From Chromobotia macracanthus (Eukaryota; Chordata; Actinopteri; Cypriniformes; Botiidae): a stretch of DNA of 64,000 nt. The notes under the pieces are model-generated. The model was given only the letters and a program-made list of their open reading frames with translations. It made no database searches and had not been told where the DNA came from. This document shows, in pieces, positions 10,392 through 23,786 of the stretch. The stretch's first letter is position 1. Every line of letters starts with the position of its first letter. Where the stretch lies: contig JAZGTH010000107.1 of NCBI GenBank assembly GCA_036877525.1, positions 861,001 to 925,000 on the forward strand, given 5' to 3'. A program made the translations under genes and the position numbers.

Positions 10392-12319
10392 GTTATGCCA
10401 CCTAAACATTACTTATACTTGAACAGGTAAATGAAGGAAATTTTGGTAAACACTTTCTTTTAGGGATGATCAAAGCAAACTTTCCCTGCCATGTAAAACA
10501 GCTATTTAATATTTACCCAGGGAATAATATTTACCCTGTTGAAAACCACATTACTGAAGTTGTGTGCTGAATGCAGCACTATGCATCAACCAAAAACAGG
10601 TATTTGACAAATGGTCACTATTGACATTTCTTTGTTTTGTTTTTGAGTTTAATTTGTTAATTGAAATCCAGGTTATGCCAGAAGTTATTTTGTTAAATGT
10701 TAGACTGATTACCTGGAATTTAAATACAGACCTTATGCACTTTCTGAGATATTTTAGATTTTTACATTAAAAAATTAAAACAGATTTCTTTATTGGTAAG
10801 ACTGATAGATTTTATAAGACCAGAACCTTTTAGGCCATAAACAATACTCTGTTTACTATAATTTGGAAAAATGTACAGCAGTGTGAACATTTGACATGTT
10901 TAGAATATACTGCTTTATTTGTATAACATTTTTACTTGGAAAAATAAAATGAAAAATAAAATGACCATACACATATACTAGAAAATCTATTTGAGGGGCA
11001 ATATGAATATGCAAAACAAATAAAACTTCAATAATTCAAGAAAATACAATTTCTGTACATCATAGTAACATACTATAGTAGATGGTAGCACTTTAAAAAA
11101 AGTGACACAAGGTAATGAGCAAGGTAATGTTTATAAAGTATGTTTATTGCACAAATCCATATTCCATATTAAGCAAGAAATTAACAGTGACAATAGCTTT
11201 GTTTTTTTAATCATTTTTCAATATAACATGAAACATTGAGGACACAAAATAAGTGCATTTGACATGAATTAAATATATTACCAATAAATAAAGGCTTATG
11301 ATAGAGTAAATAACCTACAATCACAGAGAAAATCTGTAACAAATCAATAATTAACCTCAGAAAAGCCTGAAGTCAAACCAACAGAACTATAGAACAACAA
11401 AATACCTTTATTCATTGAATGATTGTTATTAGAAATGCCACACTTGGTTCTCTAGACATATCTTCAGGAATGAGTGTTTGGTAATGGAATGATGGAATAT
11501 GAAAGCACAGACACATTTTTTTTATGTATCAGTCATTAAGTGTTATTAAAGTGTTAAACACTGTCACTACACTGTGACAGTGTAAACACTGTGTTAATAA
11601 AGCAGAACTGTTCTAATACTACAGTTGAGTTACAGTGGCAAATACACTGTTGGTCATTTATGCACATTAAGATCTAAGCATCCTGTGAGGTTTATGATAA
11701 TGTCTTAATACATTTAGTTTGCTGCATTGAAAATGGTCCCTGATATTACATACATATCTCATAAATGTAGTGTCCAAAACTTAAACTGACATGCCCATGG
11801 AATAAAAGCAAAAATAGGAATGAAAAAGTTTAACAAACAAAACTGAAATATTAAATATTTCACAGTCTTTTTGACATAAGAATATAATCCATGAGTATTT
11901 AGTTGTATTTTCTTTCTAAAGCCTAAGACTATAGGAGATGAGGTTAGCTTTAATATAGGCAAAATTACTGACAAATAATCAACACTGACATAAACAATAA
12001 ATACTGCATAAACACAGGAGAGAACAAATGTCTTTGAACACATTCATCTGAAAAGGTTGTTTCAAATGAACGCATTCAGCCCATGTTCTACATACACAAC
12101 ACAATCTATCTTTGTTGCAGTACACATACTGTACAATACGCTTCATATGCTTCACACAAATGAATAGAATACATAGTCATATCAAATAGCAAAGATCAGA
12201 GGAAATCATTTCATGGAACGTCACAGAATTCTTTTGTTGCTAATGCATCCTAGAGCATAATAATAATTATGGATATATATTTATCTATATTCACTGCAAG
12301 TGTTTTGGTTAGGTACAGC
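10392..12319. other. Region between smim22 and rogdi; probable rogdi 3' untranslated region
   Basis: Very AT-rich, with no convincing exon. The part next to 12320 should include the rogdi 3' untranslated region; a minus-strand AATAAA (TTTATT at 11143-11148) could end it. A perfect 10-bp inverted repeat (arms 11558-11567 and 11574-11583, loop 6 nt) is present. The open frames seen here have no recognisable protein similarity. Confidence 0.5.
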
Positions 12320-15318
12320 TTAAAAGGGTCTGTAGTTCCAGAAACTAGAAAACACGGAAATCTGCAAATAAGAGGAAAAAAAATAGCAAATTCATCTTCT
12401 GCTACACAATATCTAACCAGCTTAGTTATCCATTCCTAGAGAGCTTCAGTCATAGCATTAATAAATAATAAAACCAGAAAGCTATTTACATCACATTACC
12501 ATGCAATATAAAAAGGCTGTAGACAAATAAAACAAGCATGTTTCTTATGCTATGACAGTGACTATGCATGGTGAGATAGAATCACTACTGTTTCAACAAG
12601 CCACACCCACCTTATCTTTGAGCTGCTGACAGAGCTGCAAGGAAATGGTGAAGAATACCAGAGTGTCGTTCAGCCACGGCACCACACACTCCACCTTATG
12701 GACATGACTGACCTCAAACTTAGTGTTGTTGTATTCACTGGAGGGAGAAATAAAGAGATATAAACACTGACTGTTTACAAGTAAAATGTACATGAATCAT
12801 TATGACACTGGCTGCTGGTGTTACAACACAAAAGAGGAAATACTTACAACATTGCTCCTGGATTATGCAGTACAGAACTTCCTGCTGATTTGAAATTCTA
12901 AAACCAAACAAAATGATTTTGCGTTTTTCAAATGCACACAGTCGTGGTAAATAGGCTTGATTGTCAAGGCCATGCAAACACGTTTGATTTGATGTATTTT
13001 TAATGCTAACTTTGATTTTAACCAAGGTGCTACCTTAGTAGTGTTGGGCTGCAGTACATGTAGCTGGTACACTGTCAGACACAGTTTGCTGAGATTGATG
13101 TAGAAGTTGACCATCACGTCTCCAGGCATTGGAGGTGTGAACATTCTCTAGAATGAACAGGTGAAATGTTCATAGTTACAAAGAGACAGCATCATGTGGG
13201 GAATTCTTACAGATGAAAGTCTGAATATGCAACCAAATGAAGATCCACATACTAACCATTAAGCCACTGGATGCAAGCTCAGGCAGGGTCATGCTGGCTG
13301 GGGTGGTGAGTCTATTCCGGGCTCGGGTCAGTTGTAGCATCACTGCATCCATAAGCTGAAATACAAGTAACAGCACTCTTACCTTCCCTGCAACCACACC
13401 TGCTGATGGTAAATTAAGATTTACTTGCCATCAACATTTTTTCCAGTTGTATAAGTGTATTTTACATTTTTTCAAATAAACATATATATTTCTCCATATG
13501 ACAATGGGATGATTGAGTTGTTTTTTCTTGCATATTTTAAACAACCCATCATTAAACTGTCACTGGATATACTAAATTATTAATGTATAAGATTAAAAAT
13601 GGCCTAAAATTAAATGCTGGAAAATTCGCACAACAGTTCAAGATGAATTCCTGGGTGACTGATGGAACTGTATACATAAGAATGAAACCAGGACATTCAG
13701 CTCAGCAAATATTTGTGACAAGCTTAAAATAACAACTAGAGCTTTATACTGGTGATGACAAACCTTATTAACTTCAGCCCCGGTTTTAAAGTAATAACTC
13801 TCGTCACGACTGCTAAGTAACTGCAGGGCCTGGTTCACATGGTTCCGAGCATCCTGGATCTGAGGAGGGGCATTATGGCGTTAAGCATCTATTTGTATGA
13901 GAATATCAAACCACAGCAAATAATCTCATGTTTAAACGTTACAATATGCTGTTATCATTTTTTCTTATTTAATTGTTGGTTAGAACCAAAAAGAAAAATT
14001 ACCTGCTGCAATTTCCACTGTTTGTCCTCTCGAAATGCAAAATGCATGACCTGACTGCTTTTTGCAACTTTGATATTAATATCCTGCAATGTAAAAGTAA
14101 AATTATGTTATTTGCCCATATGTGGATTTCTTACTATTCAATCTAAACAGATCTAATACATTAAACTCTGTTTGAAAGGGACTTTGTGTTTATATTGGTT
14201 GACATTAGGTTGATGCTCTGTTGAATTAAGTCCTATGCAAAATAAAACTCAAATCAATTCTGGCTGAAAGCAGACTTTATTTTCCTGATGTGGTGAAAAT
14301 TACTCACAGCCTGAGTTAGAGCTTCTCCTTGTAGCGTCAAGACCCCTTTAACTTGGTCCATCCTAATCAAATGCATGCTGATATTACATGATGCTGATAT
14401 TAAATGATGCTGATATTACATGAAAGCAATATCTAATCTGTGTTATCCATGTTTTCAAATGCCCTTTAAATTATTGTAATAAGACATAACATTTATCTAG
14501 CTACATTCTGCATATCTTAAATCTAACATTAACCATAAACAGTGGTCATATTTTATATAGAGCTTACGTGGAACTGCCCAGAATGAAATTCTCTTGTTTC
14601 AGTTGTCCTTCCAGACCCGGTGATGGCATTGAAAAGCGCCTTGATGCCTCCTTTGATGAAATAACACAAACTCTATTAGTAATGCACATACACAGTATGA
14701 AATCCAGTTGTGAGTTTAAATGTAAAGCCTACCTTCAAAATGTCCTGCAGCTGTTTCAGCACTGCATGCACCTCTTCTTTAAGCAGCCAATTAAATTCTT
14801 CCTCCTAAACAGCACAAAAACATGAAAGCCTCAGTCCCCATTTACTTTCATTGCATGAGAAGAAAATTCAAGGTTTGTTTTGGAGTAAAATAAGGGCGAG
14901 TCAGTGACCACAGAATTTGCATGGTAAACTAGCCTTTTAATTCTGTTGCGTCTCTGAACTGAGAAAAACAAAAAACAAATTGATTTATAAATAATGCTTT
15001 ACAATTGTAACAAGGTAAACAGCAGACTGCAACACCAGATCACCGCCAGCGCATTAAAAAACTAAAGAAAGCATAGTTGAGGCAGAACAAAACACTGTTT
15101 AAATCGTTAAATCATTTCATTGTAATGAATTTGGACTTTGTCCCACCAGCTTCTCCGTAAAATTGCATGCAGCAGCAAGTCGAGTAAAGCAAATCGACAT
15201 AAACAATAATACCTGCAATGCACCTTAAACCTGATTGTTACTTGCAGATCATCTGATACATGTAATAAAAATAAATTCTTACCAACACAGCTCTCTCTAC
15301 TTGACTGGCGGCGGTCAT
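12320..15318 (-). CDS. rogdi: Rogdi homologue (leucine-zipper-like protein), complete
   Basis: Conserved animal protein; in mammals it associates with synaptic vesicles and the V-ATPase regulator family, and human loss causes Kohlschutter-Tonz syndrome. Eleven coding exons join in frame: 15318-15283, 14804-14733, 14650-14568, 14362-14308, 14083-14003, 13859-13764, 13355-13257, 13147-13034, 12897-12848, 12737-12611, 12361-12320 (TAA 12320-12322). The product is 284 aa against 287 in human. The N-terminal helix reads EEEFNWLLKEEVHAVLKQLQ; the middle contains PPMPGDVMVNFYINLSKLCL; the end is the conserved ISVFSSFWNYRPF. The start ATG lies in a 36-nt first coding exon whose product MTAASQVERAV resembles human Rogdi. 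One donor (after 13764) is GTTTGT, weaker than usual. It is in tandem with glyr1, whose 3' end lies a few hundred bases upstream. Confidence 0.95.
14375..14422. repeat. 16-bp tandem repeat, three copies
   Basis: Three head-to-tail copies of ATGCTGATATTACATG (the middle copy has one substitution), in the rogdi intron between exons 3 and 4, beginning 12 bp upstream of exon 4 on the gene strand. Confidence 0.9.
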
Positions 15319-17280
15319 CTTTGATAGTTCAGACAGAGCAGAGCGATCAGCTCCGTGCATTACCATTCAATGAGGTTGTATGAAATCTGTGGGAATAACT
15401 TTGCAAGCCCGTTATTTAGTGACTGCCGAGATGATCGCTCATAAACAATTATCCTTGACACCGCCTCCCTCTTCCTAACTTCCGGTTTGTGTTACAGGGA
15501 GATTTTCCGGGTTGGAGGTTTCAGTTTTAGAGCAGCAGGACAGGGCGGATTATTCCTACTATTTTTTTTTCCACTTTTATTCATACTGTTTTCTAAAAAA
15601 AACAACACATTTAAAGTACAACACCATACCTACACGTCCCATTATACATGCTGAATTTTCTGAAGCAAATCTATAAAGGATGTTTTTAAATGAAGACTTA
15701 CAGTCACAATGTAATACCTACACGAGATATAAAGATGAATTACATGAGCACATCAGTTGGACATTCCGTTTGTTTATTCAGAGGGTTCAGTTGACCGCAC
15801 AAACAAAAAGATAAAGAAAATCTCACATTTACATGAAATTATAAATAACTCCAATTATAACACCAATATCTTTCTTGCACAAGTAGAATCAAGTTGTCAG
15901 TATGTCATTATCAACCATTTACAGTAAACCCATTAGCTAAGACAACAGAACAGCCTACAATAAAGACACCAGATGATTAGTAAATTCAGTAGAGTCAAAC
16001 TGAAAGCATGTTATTCCATGTATTCAAATAACAAACTCTTTGATGGGATATTTACACAGTCTTAATCTTACAGAGTCCTTAATAACCAATATTTTTTCTT
16101 ACCCATAATCAAACACTTAAATGTTTTATGGCAGAACAAGAGGACAGAAATCACCCTGTATTTTGAGTAAAAAAAAGACCAAATTGTCACTAAATACATG
16201 GCCTATAACATTAAAATAAACACATGAATCAGTAATAATTTAGGGATAAAATGCTGCAAAATAATCTTGATTCTGAACTTTGTTTTACACGTTTCTTTAT
16301 AAGGGTAGTTAAAACAAAATGTTTTTAAACAGTCAATGGTCAATAGTCTTTCAAACTAATTAGACAAAAAGGAAAAATCTAATTAAGGCAACAGATCACC
16401 ATGCCAGCTGACTGTGCAAAAAATAATTTGCGCGCACAAGATCCAATTTAAAAGTTTTCTAAGAACATAAAATGCTTCCAAAACCTGTTTTGCCACAGTC
16501 CGGTTGAAAGATCTCCATGCTGTAACACAAACATGGCCCTAAAGCATTAAAAAAATCATGTGAAGCTGAAAAACAGGTGGTTCCATTGCATAACTGGTTA
16601 TCAGTTATTCAATCAGTTATTCAACTGGTTATCAGTTAATTCAATACTTGGGAAAACTACTGATTGCTTTTCAGGATAAGATACTTCATAGTAAGTGATG
16701 CACCATTTCAGGATCATCTGTGGGTATTAACTTTAAATAAAAAAATACTGCTATTGTAATAAGATGCTTAAAAAAAAACTAGTGACCTTCAAAAATAAGA
16801 GAAAGAATGAGAAAAAATGTATGGCCCAAATGCACCTGACAGGATGATGATCTTGAGATAAAATAAATAAATACATCTATAATAAATGGGTATTAAGGCA
16901 ATGCAGTGGCTTTCTCTTCGTGCTCCTAAAGCATCTTTACAAATATCTGAACATGGAAAACTACAGTGAGGAAATTCATTTAGGATATAATGAAATTCAA
17001 AACAAGACTGCACTGGACGCAGTAGCCTCAATGAAACACGGTTATATAAACTGCACGTTCTATAATAAAATAATCGCAGAGACAAACTGCTGGAATACGT
17101 GCAGGGATATTACAGTCAGTGCAATGCTCAGATTAGGCTGCTAAAGAGATCCCATTACACATGGGAAAACATATCACTGGTGTCCAACAAAATTCATCAG
17201 CAGAGGAGGGAAAGACAAAGGCAGGGAAACAGAAAAATAGGTGAGGTGTATGGTCCAGGACGTAGAGCACATCAACAGGA
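15319..17280 (-). other. rogdi 5' region and glyr1 3' untranslated region
   Basis: From 17280 down to about 15750 the sequence is AT-rich and noncoding, and is most simply the glyr1 3' untranslated region; a minus-strand AATAAA (TTTATT at 15773-15778) would end it. About 15319-15560 is richer in G and C and should hold the rogdi promoter and 5' untranslated region. The two same-strand genes are thus separated by only about 400 bp. Confidence 0.5.
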
Positions 17281-20200
17281 TTAGTGGATATAAGCTCTGT
17301 AAACTGCAGACATGTCATTATCTGACTGGTCCAATGCTTTTGCCCTCTTGTATACCTACAGTTATAAAGCAATGAATTACTTTGCATGTAGGCAGAAGTT
17401 ATAATTGCATGTATTGCAAGACAGCAATTAAGGGTTTGTGAAAAAGAAATAACTTGTATAACACAACATGTTTAAATCGATTCTGTGGTTTAGTTTAGAT
17501 TTTTATCCACTGCATTACAGGGAATCTCTGAAAAGGTACACAAGTTAAGCCTTACATTTTCAATCTACCAGTAAAATCACTGAAGAACCAGTTGTAGCCA
17601 ATTAACCCACAGATAAAAATTTTACAAGAATCCATTACTTTCCCACCTCATTTGCAGCAGCTGCCATTGGTGTCGGGTGATTGACTGAATCTCCCATTGA
17701 AATTGCTAATCTGAGATCTTTCTGAATATGTTTTAGGTAGTAATCGGGTTTGAAGTTGCCCTGCAAGATATCTGAGAAGAAACAGATCAAATTTCATCAA
17801 AAGGGTCAATTAATTAAGGGTACTAGTACTTTTTATAAAAAAAAACATCACACTAACTTTTCAATACTACAGAATTCTTTATGGGACAAAACAATACATT
17901 TCTTACTCTTTGAGGCAAATGCTATTATAAATGACTAGCATACCAAGCAGCAACAGACCTTAAATGATGGCATCAGCAAACAGTACAACAGTTCATTTTT
18001 ACAAGTAAACTTACTCTGGCATTTCTGGTCCACAAACGTGCTTGCCATTTGTCCTTGACAAAGAATATCCAAGAATGTTTGCTGTGATTGTCCTGTGGCC
18101 TGTGCCAAGGTCAACCCCTCTGCGATAGTTGCCATGAAACTGCCTTGAACCATGTTAAGGATTAGCATCATTCTCGCAGCATTTCCTGCTTCTCCAGCTA
18201 CACAGACAGAACAACATTAACATCCTGCTCCATCACCCCTGCACACATCTACACGCCATGACTGCACGCTGCAAGTACCTATAAAGAAAGACGTCTTCCC
18301 CATTGCTTGGAAGCAGCTGCTACAGTCTTCATACACACTGCGGTCTCCTGCAGCAACAATGACCAGCATACCGTCATTGGAAAGCTGCTGGCTGCCTGAA
18401 ACTGGAGCTTCTAGGAATCTGCCACCTCTGGATGTGATAACCTACAGGTTCAAACAAAACTCATTTAAAGGCTTCCTCTTTTAAATTTAATATAATAAAG
18501 AAGATTCAAGGGGTGAAGATTAAAAAATGACTGGTTACCTGTGCAAGCTCTGTGATGGTTTCTGGATCAACAGTGGACATCTCCACATAACATTTGCCTG
18601 GCCGGATTCCCTGTAGAACTCCACTAGGACCGAAAACCAACTAAACAGAAATAATATTTATGAAAGCAAAGCAAAAGCTGCTTTACAGACTGAAAACAAA
18701 AGACATTTTCAAAACATTGACCTACATCTCTGGCAGCTTTTGGGTCTGATACACAGGAGAATGTGATATCACACATGGACACAACCTCTGCAGGTGTTCG
18801 GCCTAATCTGGCACCCTCTTGGATAAACAAATCACACTGAAAGAACAATCATAATTTTTTAGTTGTTGGGTTAAACGAATAATCCACGTGTATTTGGCAG
18901 GACATTTTAGGTGGCTATATTGAAACACTTTGAGACATACTTTTTCTGCTGTGCGATTCCAAACTGTCACAACATGGCCCATCTTCAGCAGATTGGAAAC
19001 CACACCACTTCCCATTAACCCCAGTCCAAGGAACCCTATCCTGTTGTGACAACAAACAAAATATATTTTCAGCATAAAGCTACTGAAACAAAAAGCAACA
19101 TAAAACAAATACAAAAGAAAGCATAGTCCAGCCTGTTATCAGCATTATCATAACAATAAAAAATAGTTTAACTAGTTTCTTGTAATTTCGTAATTTTGTA
19201 TCTTAATTTAAGTGCTTTATGGGAAACAAGGAAATCTGACCTTTGGAGTTAACATGGCCTTTTATTACATATTTTCTAAAATTTGAGTAGTGACCTACCC
19301 TTGAATGAGAGCAAACTCTTATTCAACTTGTCCAAGCTTTTTCTTCAAAGACCTAAAACTAACTTCAAAACCCATTTTAAATCAGATTTTGAAACCCAGA
19401 TTTTGAATGCGGTCTCAGAATGTAGTCTTGAGCTCGCTGTATTTAATTGCTAACCTTATGACGAATCTTTCACGTTACCTTTTGTCTGTAGGTGTGATGC
19501 TGCCATTGATAGCTGTGCTGTCTGCTGCCTGGATAGACGTTGATCCTGTGTCCTTCTCAAGAGCAAAAGACAATTATTATTATTAATTACCAAGTAATAT
19601 CAGCTAGCCAAACAGTGAATTATTAAATTAACTAGAAGCTATGATTTCTCAGTGCTCACCTCCTCAACGATCTTTAAGCGTTTGGTGATGGGCTCCATTG
19701 ATGAAGCGGGCTGTAGGAAAAGAGAAAGGAGTTTTGGTAAAGTCAATTCAACAGAACCAACCTAGATATACTAAAGAAAACGAAAGCAAGCAAGTCTTGC
19801 AGTCAAAGGATCTTAGGTGCATGTCAGGGTAAAACCACCACGTTAAGCACCAGCAGGTAAACCCAGGTGGAAACCTTCTGGCCCAACAGTCACAAACGAT
19901 CTTAAATTCATGTTATGCATAGCTCTGCTGGCCTGCACTCATACTAGCCTTTGCAGTCTGTCAAGTCACAAGGCTGAAACTGCCGTATCTGATACATGAG
20001 CACAGGGCAAGGAGCACAGCAGTGTCAGGAACTGAAAATAAAGTTATCATGCTCCACCACACGCTCTGTTTCAGTTTAACTGAAACGTATACAGGATACG
20101 ACAATAGCTGACACAGCCTTTATAAAGACAAAGTACTTTTGAGAACAGCCTCGAGCAATTAACAGCAATTAGTAATATTATTTCACAGAAATGGATAAGA

Positions 20201-23200
20201 TCAATTTTTCTGACTGTGGTGCCTGAAAGCAAAAGGTCAAAAGAACAAGCAAGAAGGAAATGTTCCTCAGAGTAGGAAGTGCCAAGAGGAAAGGATAGGT
20301 CATATAAACAGTTTGCGAGCGTAACTAGCGCTTGAACAGAAGTGCAACAGTATCTTGGCCAGGCTTCTCTGTTGGCTGACAACAACCTTTTCCGATTCTG
20401 TTCCTTCCCCCTCAAACAAATCAATTATTTAGAAATACTGTCTGGTAACAAATGGTGCGATGACAACCAGGGTCCAAAATTATCTGTTGCCACACCTGCA
20501 AAAATTTGCCCTATTACAACTGAATTGTTTAGCTGAATTGTTGTTTTTCTTCTATATGTCTATATGTCCACTGCGTTACTCGCAGCATCATATACAAACA
20601 AGGCTTGAACAGCAAGTCATAAAAACCTAAAGCAGTGGTTTTGGTGGTTTAAGTAATACTACCGTCACAACAATTGCTCTCTTTGTAGGCCTACATGTCA
20701 TTGATTTCAATTGTGCTTATATCAAGAGAAATAAGTGACGTCCAGATCATCCTCTTAACATTTTGACTCATTTACACAAATCCATTTGGCAGACACTTTA
20801 ATCGAAAGTGATTTACAGTGCATTCAAGCTACACAGTTCACACACATCAGTGTGTGTGTTCCCTGGGATTAATGCCCACAACCTTTGTGCTGCTAACCAA
20901 CTAAGCTACAGGGACACAAGTAGCTCATGTTTTGTACAATGCAGTTCCTTAAAGTAACCAGCCAACTGGTAATTTACTTACTGACCAAAACCAAGTTTAT
21001 GCACATTCAGTGCTTGGCAGGTGGACCCTCAGAACAGCACAAACCACCTTTTATCACGACTTTACAAAAATGACTAAGAAAATAACTTTTAACAGTAATG
21101 ATGCCATCGGAGATTCATCAATTAGCTCTACCCATCTGTTCCTCAGTCCAACCGCCGTGCTGCAGATTCTGTCTATTAGCATCATCAAAAGCAGTTTGTG
21201 GAGGAATTAAGAGATTATTAAAGCAGCCATTGTGTGCAGTGTGCAATGTGCAAGAGACAGGGGTGAGGTGGCACTAACTCTAAAATCAGACAGCATCCCA
21301 GCAAAATATCTCCTTACCTTCTCAGACTGGCTGAGCAGAAAGTGATGGAAATGTGGGTCATCCTTTACTGGCTATAATGGAAAGAAGTTAAATTGGAAAC
21401 GATTCTCCAAAGAGACTTACTGACCTGATAGCTGTGTAACCTGCCACTATTTACAGCAAGGTGCAGATACAAGGTGAAATTGAAAAATGAGGCGTTTCAA
21501 ACTATCTTTAGTGATTGACAATGACCTTATTGAATTTGAGTTGAATTTGATCCATAAAGCTACTATGACAATATACAGCGTACTTTCATCAAGCAAAACG
21601 GTGACTGCACCAACCTAAACTACTTCAGCCTAGCCGTTAAGCCTCATTTAGAGCTAAAAAGGCTTATTATGTGCCGAACACATAAAAATGCAGGTAAGGC
21701 AGAAACAAACTGGATGAAACCTACACTGCTCTCCCATTTGAATCCTGCTACTGTTCCAGCGACCAGCCGTTGAACAGAGGATGGCTCTGGGTCAGAATCA
21801 GTCTGTTCCTTAAGGGAAAGAGAGACACATTCACCAGGTGTACAGAATGGCTTTAGCTTATGAAACCTTGACTTAGCTGTATCTCTACCCATTTAAAATA
21901 CAGCCAGGGAGATTCACTGGTTACACTGGAAAGATGACAACAGTCTCAATGAACAGGTGGTGTCTGCTTGACAAAACCGAGACTAAAACATACAATTGTA
22001 ACCTGATTCCACAGCAGGTGCAGCAGCAAATGTCCTTAGCAAAGGACTTTGATACTTCTGACAAAAAATCCCCTTGGAATTGTGTTGGGTTATGGTCTAA
22101 CAGTGGTCTTAACAGTGCGGCTTAAGGGTGAAACGTTTTCTTCCAACCTTGTCCGATAAACCACCCTTGAAGGCGTCTTCATCATCTTCTTCGATAATCT
22201 TCATTGGTTTAGCTGTTTTACGCCCTCTTTCTGATTTGTTTTTGTCATCAGAGTGTGTCTGAAACATTAACATTTTTATGCAATGTTAGCAATTATATTT
22301 CTGAAACTGAAGTACGTAGGTAGCCTGTAATTTTTAGACCTCGTCCACACCAGGATTAGTATTTGTCTAAAACAGGTTTAACATTTGTCTATAAATATAA
22401 TACAAAAAAATTCAAACCACATTTGGAGGCAGCAAAATACAACAAAGTCAGCATTACATTTCTAACCTGTAATCTGTCTTGATGTTTTGTACGTTTAAAT
22501 TTACCATACAAAATCTGAAAAGCCTATAAATACATCCCAAGACTAATTTAATACCAGGTGTACACTGAGTCTTAATGCAGCTGACAGAAACATTAAGTTT
22601 GTAAGTCGACTAACCTGATCTTTCCCCTTGGCTTTTTTAAGGTACTCCTCAACTGCATCAACAGCCTGTTGGAAGCGCTTGCCTTTGTTTATCTTGATCA
22701 TCTCCTCTTTGTGGGGGTGGTATGGTTTCAGCTGCTCTACCTTAATCCAGGCACTAAAAGATAAAAAAAAAATCAAAAGTCAAGATTCTCTAAAAACTAA
22801 TGCACTGAAAGTGACCTCCAGAAAAAAACCTTGAATTATGTTTGTACTCACTGATCTTCAGTTCCAAAGAATTTGACAAAAAAACATTTTTTGCCTCTTG
22901 GCTTTTTCAGGTCCTTTGGAGGACTGACGACCTGACAACACAGGAATGGTTAGAAGATGAATGCATTTACCAAGCAAGCAGTATTAGCAGTAAGAGTCAG
23001 ACAAACGCTGCGTTTCAAAATCTAGTGAGGTACCAGCCTAAAAGGCACATCATAGACATGTTCAAATCTAAGCATTTTTGTGTAATTTGATTTAAAGCAA
23101 CCAGAAACACTTTCTTAAGTGGGCAACCAACGAGGTTTAAGAAACAACCAGTGACTTCGACCTCTATCTGTATGAGCAACTACAGAGAACAAACAAGCCC

Positions 23201-23786
23201 ACAGCTGATCTCAGAAAAACAACACAATTTCAACTCAGCCTTTAACATGGTCAGAACTTACCTTTCCAGGCCAGGGTGGATAGCGTCCAAGCTTACCCCT
23301 GAAATATATAATCACAGGGGAAAGTTGTTTCAGATTGCTGCGGTTCGATTATATTTTTTAAAGAAAGCTCTGGTGCCTCGAAACAAGCTAGCTGCTGTAC
23401 AGCTAACCAGCTTCCCCCAAACAGCCCCGAAGCTCGTATTTAATACAATGGCATAAAAACCACACATTTAAACGTCAGAGAAAACAATCCTAACGCTTTA
23501 ACTAAACCAAAATCACACACTCTTTCTATAAACACGGAACGCAATCGTTAGCTTACAGGCTAATCTCTCTCAAGCCTGGTGCTCAATGTTGTCTGGTCGA
23601 CTCTTAAACTGGGCCATATGTTCGATTTTCAACCAAATATTTTAATGGCGCCTCGGCAAGAGGGTGAAATGTGCTTTTCTCCAAACACGAAAGTGTACTT
23701 AACTAAGAAAGTAAATGAAATAGTAAAAAGTTAAACTAGTTATCTCACCAAACCAAATCCCCGATCCTCAGATGCACGGTCGCCAT
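17281..23786 (-). CDS. glyr1: GLYR1/NDF (NP60): PWWP domain with catalytically dead beta-HAD fold, complete
   Basis: Nucleosome-destabilising, H3K36me-linked cofactor that aids Pol II transcription and LSD2 activity. Sixteen coding exons: 23786-23749, 23298-23262, 22931-22852, 22753-22615, 22258-22148, 21808-21725, 21371-21318, 19710-19660, 19552-19479, 19040-18941, 18836-18726, 18640-18539, 18441-18279, 18197-18015, 17771-17647, 17355-17281 (TAA), giving 508 aa (human about 553). Residues 8-90 form the PWWP domain (LGRYPPWPGK). A charged linker carries the acidic KIIEEDDEDAF motif, then DPHFHHFLLSQ. From residue 224 comes a Rossmann fold with GFLGLGLMG. The usual catalytic lysine of the family is Met, about residue 392 in RMMLILN, as in human GLYR1. 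I find no AT-hook between the PWWP and dehydrogenase parts, which accounts for much of the shorter length. The C-terminus AVYRAYIH is identical to human. Confidence 0.95.
20783..20917 (-). mobile_element. tRNA-derived SINE copy, degenerate
   Basis: On the minus strand it starts with a tRNA-like head (CCTGTAGCTTAGTTGG-like, with a GGGTT-type B-box remnant). It ends with a tail resembling the widespread fish motif for SINEs of this type, TTTGGCAGACACTTTAAT on the plus strand. It lies in the glyr1 intron between exons 7 and 8. A related copy lies at 44854-45000. Confidence 0.65.

Noticed and set aside
20071..20424. 117-codon minus-strand open frame in a glyr1 intron
   Set aside because: No similarity that I recognise, no splice context joining it to glyr1, and ordinary composition; most likely chance.
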